Below are positions 39,547 through 48,995 of a stretch of DNA of 64,000 bases, in pieces. Position numbers and translations under genes: made by a program. Position 1 is the first letter of the stretch, and each line of letters starts with the position of its first letter. Under the pieces are notes generated by a model. That model was not told the DNA's origin, ran no database searches, and saw nothing but the letters and a program-made list of their open reading frames with translations. Source of the stretch: Sphingomonas suaedae (GTDB lineage Bacteria; Pseudomonadota; Alphaproteobacteria; Sphingomonadales; Sphingomonadaceae); NCBI RefSeq assembly GCF_007833215.1, contig NZ_CP042239.1, positions 3,842,001-3,906,000 on the forward strand. The letters are read 5' to 3'.

Positions 39547-40887
39547 TTAGGGAGCGTCCTCGTTCCCGCCAACCGGTCCTTCGCCACGAACCCCGGCAAT
39601 ACTGCCGATCCGGTCGCCCCTGGTGCTGCGGAAGTGGAGCACCTGTTGCGGGAAGGGGATTTCGATCCCGTGCTCCTGAAACTTCACCCATAGCCGGTTG
39701 AGTACGTCGGATTTCACATTGCCGACGCCCCCCTCGGGATCGCTGATCCACGCCAGGATTTCATGCTCGAGCGCATAATCCCCGAACGAGGCGAGCCAGA
39801 CATTGGGACGCGGCGAATCGAGCACCCGCGGGCTTTCCAGCGCCGCCTCCAGCATCAGTTTCTGCGCGAGCTTCACGTCGGACTCATAGGCGATGCCAAC
39901 GGGGATACGGACCCGGACGTTGCGGTCCGAAAAGGACCAGTTCTCCACCTCCTGCGTCATCAGATTCTCGTTCGGAATCAGATGTTCCTTGCCGTCGCGG
40001 GTGATGACGCTGACCGCGCGCACGCCGATCTTGTTGACCCAGCCGAAGCTCTCGCCGACGACGATCACGTCGCCCGGCTTGATCGAGCGGTCCATCAACA
40101 GAATGATCCCCGCGATCAGATTGCCGACGGTCTTTTGCAGACCGAAGCCGACCGCAAGCCCAAGTGCGCCGGAGAAGACGGCGAAGCTGGTGAGATCGAT
40201 GCCGAGCAGGTCGATGCCGAAGAAGAAGGCGATGACGATGACGATGATACTCGCCAGCTTCTGGAACAGCAGTTTTTGCGTCGCATCGAAGCCGCGCGCC
40301 TCGGCGATCGAATGGCCGATGATGCGATTGGCGAGCCGCGCGCCGGCATAGAGAGCGACCGCAGTGACCAGAACCGTCACCACCGCGAGCAGCGACAGCC
40401 GACGCTTGCCGACATCCATGCCGATCCGGTCGAGCGTAGTTGTGATGACGTCGAATCCACCGATCGCGTTACTCAGGATCGCAACGAACACCACTGCCGC
40501 CGCCAGCCAGGCGCTCCAGCGCGGCATGTGCAGCCCCCGCATGAACACCAGCATCGTCATCGCGCTCGCGGATGCGAGCGCGAAGCCGAGAACCGCAGCG
40601 GCCAACGCCGCCCAGGGCCAGGCGTTGATAACGATCGCCAGCAACAACGCGGCACTGCCGTGGCGGACCAGCGCGTGCATCCGGTGCGCCAGTCCCCCGG
40701 CATGATTGCCGACGCGCTGGTGCCAGAAGGCCGCGATCTTCGGTCCGATCCGCCGTCCCGCCAGCCATCCGGCGGCCAGCGCAACAAGCGCAAGGCTGCC
40801 TGCCACAGCCGCTTCGATCAGCTCCGGCGTGGTCGGGGTGGTGAGGTCGTTGGCGGCGAGCCAGCGGGCGAGCGCGGGAGGAATCAC
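39547..40887 (-). CDS. Mechanosensitive ion channel, MscS family
   Basis: The 446-residue channel has five to six N-terminal helices and then the MscS core: a Gly/Ala-rich pore helix (GALGLAVGFGLQKTVGNLIAG, about residues 260-280) and the beta-domain with PGDVIVV and NENLMTQEV. It opens under membrane tension to release solutes. The GTG start at 40887 overlaps the metC stop as GTGA. The open frame is longer, but upstream codons overlap metC. A sulfur-gene operon is an unusual setting for an osmotic valve. Confidence 0.93.
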   Translation of the reverse strand: MIPPALARWLAANDLTTPTTPELIEAAVAGSLALVALAAGWLAGRRIGPKIAAFWHQRVGNHAGGLAHRMHALVRHGSAALLLAIVINAWPWAALAAAVLGFALASASAMTMLVFMRGLHMPRWSAWLAAAVVFVAILSNAIGGFDVITTTLDRIGMDVGKRRLSLLAVVTVLVTAVALYAGARLANRIIGHSIAEARGFDATQKLLFQKLASIIVIVIAFFFGIDLLGIDLTSFAVFSGALGLAVGFGLQKTVGNLIAGIILLMDRSIKPGDVIVVGESFGWVNKIGVRAVSVITRDGKEHLIPNENLMTQEVENWSFSDRNVRVRIPVGIAYESDVKLAQKLMLEAALESPRVLDSPRPNVWLASFGDYALEHEILAWISDPEGGVGNVKSDVLNRLWVKFQEHGIEIPFPQQVLHFRSTRGDRIGSIAGVRGEGPVGGNEDAP

Positions 40888-42062
40888 GACGCCGCCCGGA
40901 AGCGGTCGAGCCCGGCGGCCAGATCGGCGATCAGATCGGCGGGATCTTCCAGTCCGATCTGAAGCCGCACGATCGGCCCTTCGGCCTCCCAACGGGTTGC
41001 GCTACGGATGCGGCCGGGGTCGACCGGGATCGCCAGACTCTCGAACCCGCCCCAGCTATAGCCGATGCCGAACAATTCCAGCCCGTCGATCAGCGCAGCT
41101 CGCGCGGCTTCGGTGCCGCCGTTGAGGACGAAAGAGAACAAACCCGACGGACCTTTGAAGTCGCGCAGGAACAGGTCGTGGCCGGGACAGGATGGCAGTG
41201 CCGGGTGCAGCACCCGCGCCACCTCCGGCCTTACTTCCAGCCAGCGCGCGATCTCAAGCGCCGCGGCGCCGTGATGCTTCAGCCGCACCGCCATGGTGCG
41301 CAGACCGCGCGATCCCAGCCAGGCGTCGTCGGGACTCGCGGTCTGGCCCAGCGCGAAGCTGGTATCGCGCAGCCTGGCCCAGTGCGACGGAGTGGCGGTG
41401 ACGCTGCCCAGCATCACGTCGCTATGGCCGACGATATATTTGGTGCAGGCAAGGATCGAGAGATCGACGCCCAGCTCGATCACGGGAAACAGCAGCGGCG
41501 TCGCCCAGGTGTTATCGATCAGCGTGGTCACCCCGCGCGCCTTCGCGGCGGCGACGATGGCGGGAACGTCCTGCACCTCGAAGGTCAGGCTGCCGGGGCT
41601 TTCCATGAAGATCGCGCGCGTGCATTCGCCGATCAGGTCCGCGATGCCGCCGCCGATCATCGGGTCGTAGAAGCGTGTCGTTATCCCGAAGCGCGCGAGG
41701 AATCCGGTCGCGAAACTGCGCGTCGGATCATAGACGCTGTCGGCCAGTAGCAGCTCGTCGCCGGGGGAAAGCACGCTGAGAAGGGCGGCAGAAACAGCGG
41801 CGACGCCCGATGGGTAGAGGAAGGTCGCCTCCGCCCCTGGCTCCAGTTCGGTCAGCGCTTCGGCGAGGCTCCATTGGGTCGGCGTGCCGCGGCGTCCGTA
41901 GAACAGCCGGTGATGGCTGTCCTTGCCCGCAGCCGCGCGAAGTTCGGCGACATTGTCGTACAGGATGGTCGATGCGCGCCAGACCGGCGGGCTGACGATG
42001 CCCTGCGTCCATTCCTTGCGGCGCCCCGCACCGACCAGCTTCGTCCCGTCGCCCTGACTCAT
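40884..42062 (-). CDS. metC: Cystathionine beta-lyase (Cys/Met metabolism PLP enzyme)
   Basis: The product cleaves cystathionine to homocysteine, ammonia and pyruvate or acts as a related gamma-family enzyme. The cofactor lysine is K208 in ILACTKYIVGHSD; the family motifs YGRRGTPT near residue 55 and DNTWATPLL near residue 183 are present. The 392-residue size fits. The start ATG at 42062 overlaps the sseA stop (ATGA), so sulfurtransferase and lyase are co-translated. A related cystathionine gamma-synthase cannot be excluded. Confidence 0.9.
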   Translation of the reverse strand: MSQGDGTKLVGAGRRKEWTQGIVSPPVWRASTILYDNVAELRAAAGKDSHHRLFYGRRGTPTQWSLAEALTELEPGAEATFLYPSGVAAVSAALLSVLSPGDELLLADSVYDPTRSFATGFLARFGITTRFYDPMIGGGIADLIGECTRAIFMESPGSLTFEVQDVPAIVAAAKARGVTTLIDNTWATPLLFPVIELGVDLSILACTKYIVGHSDVMLGSVTATPSHWARLRDTSFALGQTASPDDAWLGSRGLRTMAVRLKHHGAAALEIARWLEVRPEVARVLHPALPSCPGHDLFLRDFKGPSGLFSFVLNGGTEAARAALIDGLELFGIGYSWGGFESLAIPVDPGRIRSATRWEAEGPIVRLQIGLEDPADLIADLAAGLDRFRAAS

Positions 42063-42895
42063 GCCGCGCCCGTCGCCTTGGGAGTGTCGGGATGCGCGCC
42101 CCATTCGACCCAGCTGCCGTCATACAGCGCGGCCGGGTGGCCCAGCAGGTGCAGCGCAAAGACGATCACGGCGGCGCTGATGCCGGAGCCGCAGGTGGCG
42201 ATCACCGGGCGCTCGACCTCGACCCCCTCATCCTCGAACAGCTGGCGCAGGCTGGCTGGGTGTTTCCACGTGCCGTCCGCATTGAAGAACGCCGAATAGG
42301 GGATGTTCGCGGCGCCGGGAATGTGGCCGCTGGCAAGGCCCGGGCGGGTCTCCTTCTCCTCCCCGGTAAACCGGGCGGGGGAACGGGCATCGACCAGCTG
42401 TTCGGCATGGGCCGTCAGATTCGCCCTCACCTGATCGAGCGAGCGGATACGCAACGGGTTCGGTTCTACTGCCACTATCGCCGCGGCTGGCGTTGCTGGG
42501 CCGGTCTCGACTGGCCGCCCCTCGCGCACCCAGCGTGCGAACCCGCCATCGAGCAGGGCGGCGTCGATCCCGAATGCGCGCAGCATCCACCAGGCGCGCG
42601 TCGCCGTGTGGTGGGGGGCATTGTCGTAAAGGATGATGCGGTCCCCCGTCGCGACGCCGAGCGCGCCCAGCTGGCGCGCGAACTGTTCGGCATCGGGCAG
42701 CATCGTCGGCAACGGGCTGCTGGCGTCGGCGATGGCGTTGATATCGAAAAAGGCGGCGCCGGGAATATGCGCAGCCTCAAACTCCGCACGCGCATTTCGC
42801 CCGGTATCGGGCAGGAACCAGGTTGCGTCGAGGATCTTGAGGTCGGACGCGCCAAGCGCGTCGGCCAGCCATTGCGGGGTTACGAGCGCTTCCAT
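42059..42895 (-). CDS. sseA: 3-mercaptopyruvate sulfurtransferase (double rhodanese)
   Basis: The 278-residue protein has two rhodanese domains (residues 1-135, inactive, and 150-278, active). The catalytic cysteine is C235 in the loop CGSGISA; that CGSG loop is typical of mercaptopyruvate rather than thiosulfate sulfurtransferase. It moves sulfur from mercaptopyruvate to acceptors. It is the first gene of an overlapping operon with metC, mscS and the acyltransferase, and is divergent from queF. Confidence 0.92.
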   Translation of the reverse strand: MEALVTPQWLADALGASDLKILDATWFLPDTGRNARAEFEAAHIPGAAFFDINAIADASSPLPTMLPDAEQFARQLGALGVATGDRIILYDNAPHHTATRAWWMLRAFGIDAALLDGGFARWVREGRPVETGPATPAAAIVAVEPNPLRIRSLDQVRANLTAHAEQLVDARSPARFTGEEKETRPGLASGHIPGAANIPYSAFFNADGTWKHPASLRQLFEDEGVEVERPVIATCGSGISAAVIVFALHLLGHPAALYDGSWVEWGAHPDTPKATGAA

Positions 42896-42958
42896 GCGGT
42901 CACCTCTAATCCGCCCGCGTTACCGCGTCGAGTTTTCAGATCGGCCGAAAGTGCTTAA

Positions 42959-43414
42959 ATGACGCGCATGACACCCAAGCATCTCGGCCAACACAGTGCA
43001 CTCCCCGCCACCCCCGAAGAGGCGGTGCTCGACTATGTACCCAATCCGCGCGCGGGAACCGACTATCTGGTTCGCTTCGCCGCGCCCGAGTTCACCTCGC
43101 TATGCCCGATCACTGGCGCGCCGGATTTTGCGCATCTGGTGATCGATTATGTGCCGGGCGAGACGATCGTCGAATCCAAGTCGCTCAAGCTGTTCCTGGG
43201 CGCCTTTCGTAACCATGGCGCGTTCCATGAGGATTGTACGGTGGGAATCGGACAGCGTCTGTTCGCCGAGATGAAACCCAAATGGCTGAGGATCGGCGGC
43301 TATTGGTATCCGCGCGGCGGCATCCCGATCGATGTGTTCTGGCAATCGGGCGCGCCGCCGGAGGGAGTGTGGGTGCCGACGCAGGACGTTCCGGGCTATC
43401 GCGGACGCGGTTGA
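42959..43414 (+). CDS. queF: NADPH-dependent 7-cyano-7-deazaguanine reductase
   Basis: QueF reduces the nitrile preQ0 to preQ1 in queuosine synthesis. The 151-residue unimodular form has the nucleophile C49 (TSLCPIT) and general acid D56 (GAPDFA), and the QueF motif [20 protein letters not shown]. It starts with ATG at 42959 (a second at 42968). It is divergent from sseA. No other queuosine gene is in the window. Confidence 0.95.
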   Translation: MTRMTPKHLGQHSALPATPEEAVLDYVPNPRAGTDYLVRFAAPEFTSLCPITGAPDFAHLVIDYVPGETIVESKSLKLFLGAFRNHGAFHEDCTVGIGQRLFAEMKPKWLRIGGYWYPRGGIPIDVFWQSGAPPEGVWVPTQDVPGYRGRG

Positions 43415-43553
43415 GCGCGCGATTCTGGTCCTTTGTCGCGAGTCGTGATGTTGCATCGCAGCAATGTTGCAACCATAGTGAAACATCAACGTTTGGAGAG
43501 TCATCGCCCGAAATGCCGGGCCGGCAGATGTTGCCGATGCGAAGGAAGTCGAA

Positions 43554-45830
43554 ATGGTCCAGGGGTCGCAGCGTCCAGACAGGGTCGATCACATCGCGCT
43601 GATCGGGAATTTCCTGCCCCGAAAATGCGGTCTCGCGACCTTTACGACCGATTGCTTCGCGGCGCTGCGCGCCCGTTTTCCGGACATGCGCGTCGATGTC
43701 TATGCGATGGATGACCGTCCCGGGGGCTATGCCTATCCGCCGGAGGTCACCGCGAGCATTCCCCAGCAGGATCGTGACGCCTATCTCGACACCGCCCGAG
43801 CGATCGATGCTTCGGGTGCACAGGCGATCTGGGTCCAGCATGAATATGGGATCTATGGCGGTGCAGCGGGCGAACATCTGATCGCGTTGCTCGATCGCAC
43901 GACATTGCCGGTGATCGCCACGCTCCATACGGTGCTGGAGCGGCCGAGCGCCGATGAGCGGCGCGTGATGGAAGCCCTGCTCCGCCGCGCCGCACGGGTG
44001 ATCGTGATGGCGCAGAAAGGGCGCGACATCCTGCATCGGGTCCATGGGGTCGATATGCGCAAGGTCGCGGTCGTTCCGCACGGCGTTCCCGATCGAGCAT
44101 TGGTCGATCCTGACGCCATGAAGGAACGGTTCGGCTGGGAGGGGCGCCAGGTCATCCTGACGTTCGGCCTGCTGGCGCCGAGCAAGGGCATCGAAACGCT
44201 GATCGAGGCGATGCCCGCCATCGTCGCCCGGCATCCGGATGCGCTCTACGTGATCCTGGGCGCGACTCATCCCAATCTGGTGGCGCATGAGGGGGAAGCC
44301 TATCGCGACCGCCTCCACGCGCTTGCCGCGACGCTGGGGGTCGAACGGAACATCGCGTTCGTGAACGCCTTTGTCGAGCAGGAGGAACTGCTCGACCATA
44401 TCCAGGCGGCGGATATCTATGCGACACCCTATCCCAACCCGGCGCAGATCACGTCCGGAACGCTGTCCTACGCAGTGGCGATGGGGAAACCGGTCGTTTC
44501 GACGCCCTATGTCCATGCGACGGAAATCCTGGCCGACGATCATGGCGTGCTCGTCGATTTCGGCGACAGCGCCGCTTTTGCGCGGGCGATCGTCGGGTTG
44601 CTCGACGATGCGGAGGAGCGCGTCACGCTGGCGCAGCGCGCCTATGCGCGCGGCCGGACGATGATCTGGCCGCGGATCGCCGAGGCGGTGGCCGACCTGA
44701 TCGATGCGGTGCGCGACAGTCGGCCGCCCCGCATCGGCGCGGCGCCGATGGCCCCGGCGGCGATCTTGACGCCTGACTTTCGTGCCGTGGAGCGGATGAG
44801 CGACGCGACGGGGATGCTTCAGCATTCGATCTATGCCGTCCCCGACCGGCGCCACGGCTATTGCATCGACGACAATGCCCGGGCGCTGATCCTGATGCAC
44901 CGGATCGATCCGATCGACGAAAGCGAGCGGGACCGCTGGACCAGCGTCTATGCCGCTTTCGTCCAATATGCGTGGAACCCCGACAAGCGCCGGTTCCGCA
45001 ATTTCATGCGTTTCGACCGCCAATGGTGCGAAGACGCGGGATCGGAGGATTCGAACGGCCGCACGCTCTGGGCGCTGGGCGTTACCGCGTCCGAAGCGCG
45101 CGATCGCAAATATCGGGATTGGGCGCGGATGCTGTTCGACGACACCGCATCGATCAGCCTGGAGTTCGGCAGCCCACGCGCCTGCGCTTTCGCAATGCTG
45201 GGGGCGGCGGCGATGCTGGAGGCGCATCCGGGCCATGCGCTCTCGACGCAGATCCTGGAGCGGTTCGGCGGCGAGTTGATGGACCTGTTGGATGAGGCGC
45301 GGCGTCCCGAATGGGAATGGTTCGAGATCGTCCTCGCCTATGACAATGCGCGGCTCCCCGAAGCGTTGATCCGCGCGGGACATGCGTTGAATCGGTCTGA
45401 CCTGCTTGCTTGTGGCCTTTCCACGCTGGACTGGATTGTGGGCCGACAGACCTCGCCCGAGGGGCGGTTTCGTGCGGTCGGTACCGAGAGCTTCGGCCGC
45501 GCCTATGCCGAACCGATGCAATTCGACCAGCAACCGCTTGAGGCGCAGGCGACGATCGATGCCTGTGCGGCCGCATTTGCCGCCACCGGAGACGCGCATT
45601 GGGCGCAGGAAGCGCATCGCGCCTATCGCTGGTATCTCGGGCAGAATGATCTCGACCTGCCACTTGCCAGCGTTGGCGATGGTGGCTGTTTCGACGGCCT
45701 CAACCCGCATGGGCTGAACCGGAACCAGGGCGCAGAGTCGATCCTCGCGTTGCAACTGGCCAATTGCGCGATTTCCGCCCTTTCGCAACGCGCGCAAATC
45801 GTGGCAGACCCGGAACCGGCCGCCGCATAG
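43554..45830 (+). CDS. Two-domain protein: GT4 glycosyltransferase plus C-terminal (alpha/alpha)6-like domain
   Basis: Residues 15-390 form a GT-B family 4 glycosyltransferase; landmarks are GLLAPSKGIETLIEAMP near residue 205 and ATPYPNPAQITSGTLSYA in the donor-binding region near residue 295. Residues 420-750 form a helical domain that starts TGMLQHSIYAVPDRRHGYC and contains IDDNARALILMHR, typical of a six-hairpin glycosidase-like fold. AAGGA precedes the ATG. The protein is 758 residues. The GH130 gene follows after 36 bases on the same strand. Together they could make or remodel a mannose-containing glycan. Confidence 0.86.
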   Translation: MVQGSQRPDRVDHIALIGNFLPRKCGLATFTTDCFAALRARFPDMRVDVYAMDDRPGGYAYPPEVTASIPQQDRDAYLDTARAIDASGAQAIWVQHEYGIYGGAAGEHLIALLDRTTLPVIATLHTVLERPSADERRVMEALLRRAARVIVMAQKGRDILHRVHGVDMRKVAVVPHGVPDRALVDPDAMKERFGWEGRQVILTFGLLAPSKGIETLIEAMPAIVARHPDALYVILGATHPNLVAHEGEAYRDRLHALAATLGVERNIAFVNAFVEQEELLDHIQAADIYATPYPNPAQITSGTLSYAVAMGKPVVSTPYVHATEILADDHGVLVDFGDSAAFARAIVGLLDDAEERVTLAQRAYARGRTMIWPRIAEAVADLIDAVRDSRPPRIGAAPMAPAAILTPDFRAVERMSDATGMLQHSIYAVPDRRHGYCIDDNARALILMHRIDPIDESERDRWTSVYAAFVQYAWNPDKRRFRNFMRFDRQWCEDAGSEDSNGRTLWALGVTASEARDRKYRDWARMLFDDTASISLEFGSPRACAFAMLGAAAMLEAHPGHALSTQILERFGGELMDLLDEARRPEWEWFEIVLAYDNARLPEALIRAGHALNRSDLLACGLSTLDWIVGRQTSPEGRFRAVGTESFGRAYAEPMQFDQQPLEAQATIDACAAAFAATGDAHWAQEAHRAYRWYLGQNDLDLPLASVGDGGCFDGLNPHGLNRNQGAESILALQLANCAISALSQRAQIVADPEPAAA

Positions 45831-45866
45831 GAAGCGCGCGGCGCGCTTATTGTCCGGGGGGACGCA

Positions 45867-47147
45867 TTGCTCGATCTGTACCATCACCCGCTGCGCCTTC
45901 ATGCCGATCCCTCGCGCGTCGTGGTTCGGCCCTTTCACATCGGCTGGCAGTCGACGAACGGCGCGCCGAGCCGGACCGAGCGGCTGGTTCAGGCGGTGCT
46001 CGATATGTCGCCGGGCGAGGCGCGTGCGCAGCTCGCCGTGGTGCTCAAGGATTTCGAGGCCCGGCACTGGCAGACGCGACGCGTCTTCATGACTCGTTAT
46101 GACGAGATCGAGGCGCAGTTGGGCCTGGACGGTGGGATGATCGGCGACGAGAAGCGCCAGCTGATCGGCGCCTATTTCTGCCACGAATACAGTTACGCCG
46201 CCGCCGCGCTGATGAATCCCAGCGCTGTTCCGCATTACGATCAGACGGGTATGCCCAAGGGGTCGCTCCGCATTTTGATGAGCCTGCGCGCGGTGGGGGA
46301 GGGGCATATCTCCTCGGTCGCGTTTCGCGAGGGGATCATTACCGAACAGAACGAATTGAAACTGGCGCCCGAGCCGCCCTTCGCCACCTCCGCCGATGCG
46401 CGCGAGGAGGAAGCGCACGCACCGGAGGGGCCCGTCAAGGTCTATCGCCATCGCGATTCGACGCTGTCCGGGACGCTGCTTTTCCCGATCACGCGCGCGC
46501 AGTCGAACGGGCTGGAGGACATGCGCCTGACCCACTTCCGGCATGACGATGGCAGCGACGAATGGCTCGGCACCTATACCGCCTATAATGGATCGCAGAT
46601 TCAGTCGGAGATGCTGCGTACGCGCGACTGGCGCGAGTTCGACCTGGTGCCGATGACCGGCAGCGCCGCACGCAACAAGGGCATGGGCCTGTTCCCGCGC
46701 AAGGTGAACGGCAAATATATGATGATCGGGCGGCAGGACGGAGAGAATATCTTCCTGATCGAATCCGATCGTCTGACCCATTGGGACGAGGGCGTGAAGC
46801 TGATCACGCCCAAATTCCCGTGGGAGCTGGTGCAGATGGGCAATTGCGGCCCGCCGATCGAGCTGGACGAAGGCTGGCTGATGCTGACTCATGGCGTCGG
46901 CGCGATGCGAAAATATTCGATCGGCGCGGCGCTGCTCGATAAGGACGACCCTTCAAAGGTGATCGGCCGGACGCGCGAGCCGATCCTCGCTGCGGCGAGT
47001 GAGGACCGTGAGGGCTATGTCCCCAATGTCGTCTATTCGTGCGGTGCTATCCGCCACGGCACGTCGCTCTTCATTCCGTATGGCGTCGCTGACAGTTCGG
47101 TCGCGTTCGCGTTCGTATCGATCAAGTCGCTGCTGGCGGTGATGTAG
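45867..47147 (+). CDS. GH130 family glycoside phosphorylase/hydrolase
   Basis: This 426-residue product has the five-bladed beta-propeller plan of GH130, with RPFHIGWQSTN near residue 21, GLEDMRLTHF near residue 215, TAYNG near 239 and NCGPPIELDEGWLMLTHG near residue 331. GH130 enzymes phosphorolyse or hydrolyse beta-mannosides. The start is a TTG at 45867 with GGGGGAC before it; the next in-frame Met is beyond the first conserved motif. It is coupled to the GT4 fusion. Substrate is likely a beta-linked mannose polymer, by family only. Confidence 0.88.
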   Translation: MLDLYHHPLRLHADPSRVVVRPFHIGWQSTNGAPSRTERLVQAVLDMSPGEARAQLAVVLKDFEARHWQTRRVFMTRYDEIEAQLGLDGGMIGDEKRQLIGAYFCHEYSYAAAALMNPSAVPHYDQTGMPKGSLRILMSLRAVGEGHISSVAFREGIITEQNELKLAPEPPFATSADAREEEAHAPEGPVKVYRHRDSTLSGTLLFPITRAQSNGLEDMRLTHFRHDDGSDEWLGTYTAYNGSQIQSEMLRTRDWREFDLVPMTGSAARNKGMGLFPRKVNGKYMMIGRQDGENIFLIESDRLTHWDEGVKLITPKFPWELVQMGNCGPPIELDEGWLMLTHGVGAMRKYSIGAALLDKDDPSKVIGRTREPILAAASEDREGYVPNVVYSCGAIRHGTSLFIPYGVADSSVAFAFVSIKSLLAVM

Positions 47148-47177
47148 GGCGCGCGAATTTGCCTCACCCACGCTGAT

Positions 47178-47255
47178 CCGGCACCGGCCCGCTCCCCACC
47201 CGGCCACCCATAGATACTTGCGTTGAGTGGCCAGGTGGGGAGCGGGCCGGTGCCG
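47178..47255. repeat. Intact palindromic repeat (family A, copy 2)
   Basis: Two 32-33-base arms (47178-47210 and 47224-47255) pair with only a few mismatches around a 13-base loop. This is the uninterrupted form of the repeat at 1344-1461. It lies between the convergent GH130 and HerA-like genes, so it probably ends both transcripts. Confidence 0.88.
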
Positions 47256-47271
47256 TCCTGTGACGCTGATC

Positions 47272-48933
47272 TCAGCGTCCCTTGAACAGCCCGCCCAGAA
47301 CGCCGCGCACGATCCCGCCGACGACGCTGGCGCCGACTCCGGATTTCTTGCCGAAGATCGCCTTGGACACCTCGCCAGCGACCGCGCGACCCGCTGCGGT
47401 GGAGGCGGACTGGGTTGCCGATTTGATCGCGCGGTTCCAGGGATTGTTGGCAGCTTCGCGCTCGGCCTTGCGCTTCGCCGCTTCCTCAAGCCGCGCCTGA
47501 CGGTCCGTCTCGCGCTGCGCGGCCAGCCGTTGACGCTCGGCCTCCTTGGCGGCGCGGGCCTCTTCCTTCGCTCGGGCGAGCGCCGCCTTTTCGGCGTCGT
47601 TCTGCGCCTTGGCCTCCGCAGCGGCGGCGGCGGCCTCGGTCGCCTTCGCGGTCAGCAGTTCCCCGGCGGATTCCCGGTCGATGCGCGTGTCATATTTGTC
47701 GCCGACCAGGTCGGTGTCGATCAGCACGCGGCGTTCCTCCGGCGTTACCGGCCCGACCCGGCCGCGCGGGGGCTTCACCAGCGTGCGCTGAACCGGAGAG
47801 GGGGCGCCGTCTGCCATCAGCACGGACACCAGCGCCTCGCCGACCTTCAATTCGGTAATGGCGGTTTCGACATCGATGTCGGGATTGACGCGGAAGGTTT
47901 CCGCAGCCGCCTTGATCGCCTTCTGCTCGCGCTGGGTGAAGGCGCGCAGTGCGTGCTGGACGCGGTTGCCGAGCTGTCCGGCGACATCCTCGGGGATGTC
48001 GATCGGGTTTTGCGTGACGAAATAGACGCCGACCCCCTTGGAGCGGATCAGGCGGACGACCTGTTCGACCTTGTCGAGCAGCGCCTTGGGGGCCTCGTCA
48101 AACAGCAGATGCGCCTCGTCGAAGAAGAAGACGAGCTTGGGCGTTTCGGGGTCGCCGACTTCGGGAAGCGATTCGAACAGTTCGGAGAGCAGCCAGAGCA
48201 GGAAGGTCGCGTAGAGTCGGGGCGAGGCCATCAGCCTGTCGGCGGCGAGGATGTTGACGACGCCCTGGCCATTGTCGTCGGTCTTGATGAAATCCTGAAT
48301 GCTCAGCGCGGGTTCGCCGAAAAAATGCTCGCCGCCCTGACTGCGGAGCTGGAGCAATTGGCGCTGGATCGCGCCGACGGACGCTTTGGCGACATTGCCG
48401 TAGCGGGCACTGATCTCGTCGGCGCGCTCGCTGCAATGGACCAGCATCGCCTGAAGGTCGTCGAGGTCGAGCAGCAACAGCCCGTCATCGTCGGCGACGT
48501 GGAAGGCGATCGTCAGCACGCCTTCCTGCGTTTCGTTGAGGCCCATCAGCCGGGCGAGCAGCAGCGGCCCCATTTCGGAGATGGTGGTGCGGATCGGGTG
48601 GCCCTGCTCGCCGAACAGATCCCAGAACTGAACCGGCGCCGCAGCATATTGCCAGTCGCTATATCCGATCTCGGCGGCGCGGTTGCTGAATGGGGTGTGG
48701 GTCTTGGCGGTCGGCGATCCGGCCATGCCGATGCCTGACAGGTCGCCCTTCACATCAGCGGCGAAGACCGGAACGCCCGCGCGGCTGAAGCTCTCGGCAA
48801 GACCCTGAAGCGTCACTGTCTTGCCGGTGCCGGTCGCGCCGGCGATCAGCCCGTGGCGGTTTGCGCGCTTGAGGACGAGCGCCTGTCGCTCGCCGCCGCC
48901 AACCCCGATGAACAGCTCGCCCTCACCCGTCAT
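47272..48933 (-). CDS. HerA-like ATPase, DUF853 (YjgR) family
   Basis: The 553-residue ATPase has Walker A GATGTGKT (residues 32-39), Walker [13 protein letters not shown] near residue 267 and an arginine-finger region further on. DUF853 proteins resemble HerA/FtsK DNA pumps; the cellular role is not settled. The C-terminal third (about residues 425-510) is a long Ala/Glu/Lys/Arg coiled coil, and the tail ends Gly-rich ([12 protein letters not shown]), which may touch membranes. It is downstream of the HtrA gene on the same strand. Confidence 0.88.
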   Translation of the reverse strand: MTGEGELFIGVGGGERQALVLKRANRHGLIAGATGTGKTVTLQGLAESFSRAGVPVFAADVKGDLSGIGMAGSPTAKTHTPFSNRAAEIGYSDWQYAAAPVQFWDLFGEQGHPIRTTISEMGPLLLARLMGLNETQEGVLTIAFHVADDDGLLLLDLDDLQAMLVHCSERADEISARYGNVAKASVGAIQRQLLQLRSQGGEHFFGEPALSIQDFIKTDDNGQGVVNILAADRLMASPRLYATFLLWLLSELFESLPEVGDPETPKLVFFFDEAHLLFDEAPKALLDKVEQVVRLIRSKGVGVYFVTQNPIDIPEDVAGQLGNRVQHALRAFTQREQKAIKAAAETFRVNPDIDVETAITELKVGEALVSVLMADGAPSPVQRTLVKPPRGRVGPVTPEERRVLIDTDLVGDKYDTRIDRESAGELLTAKATEAAAAAAEAKAQNDAEKAALARAKEEARAAKEAERQRLAAQRETDRQARLEEAAKRKAEREAANNPWNRAIKSATQSASTAAGRAVAGEVSKAIFGKKSGVGASVVGGIVRGVLGGLFKGR

Positions 48934-48995
48934 GCTGCGCTCCCGATGTTCAGGAGCGCAGCCTTAGGGTGAAACGCGAACGAGGTCAGCGAAAA

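Noticed and set aside
42896..42958. A preQ1 riboswitch before queF
   Set aside because: The 63-base leader has no clear H-type pseudoknot or the conserved adenosine-rich tail; queF appears to use only a divergent promoter.
43185..46892. A 1,235-codon open frame on the minus strand opposite the GT4-GH130 genes
   Set aside because: It is the shadow of two well-supported genes in high-GC DNA, Arg/Pro/His-rich and without any family motif.
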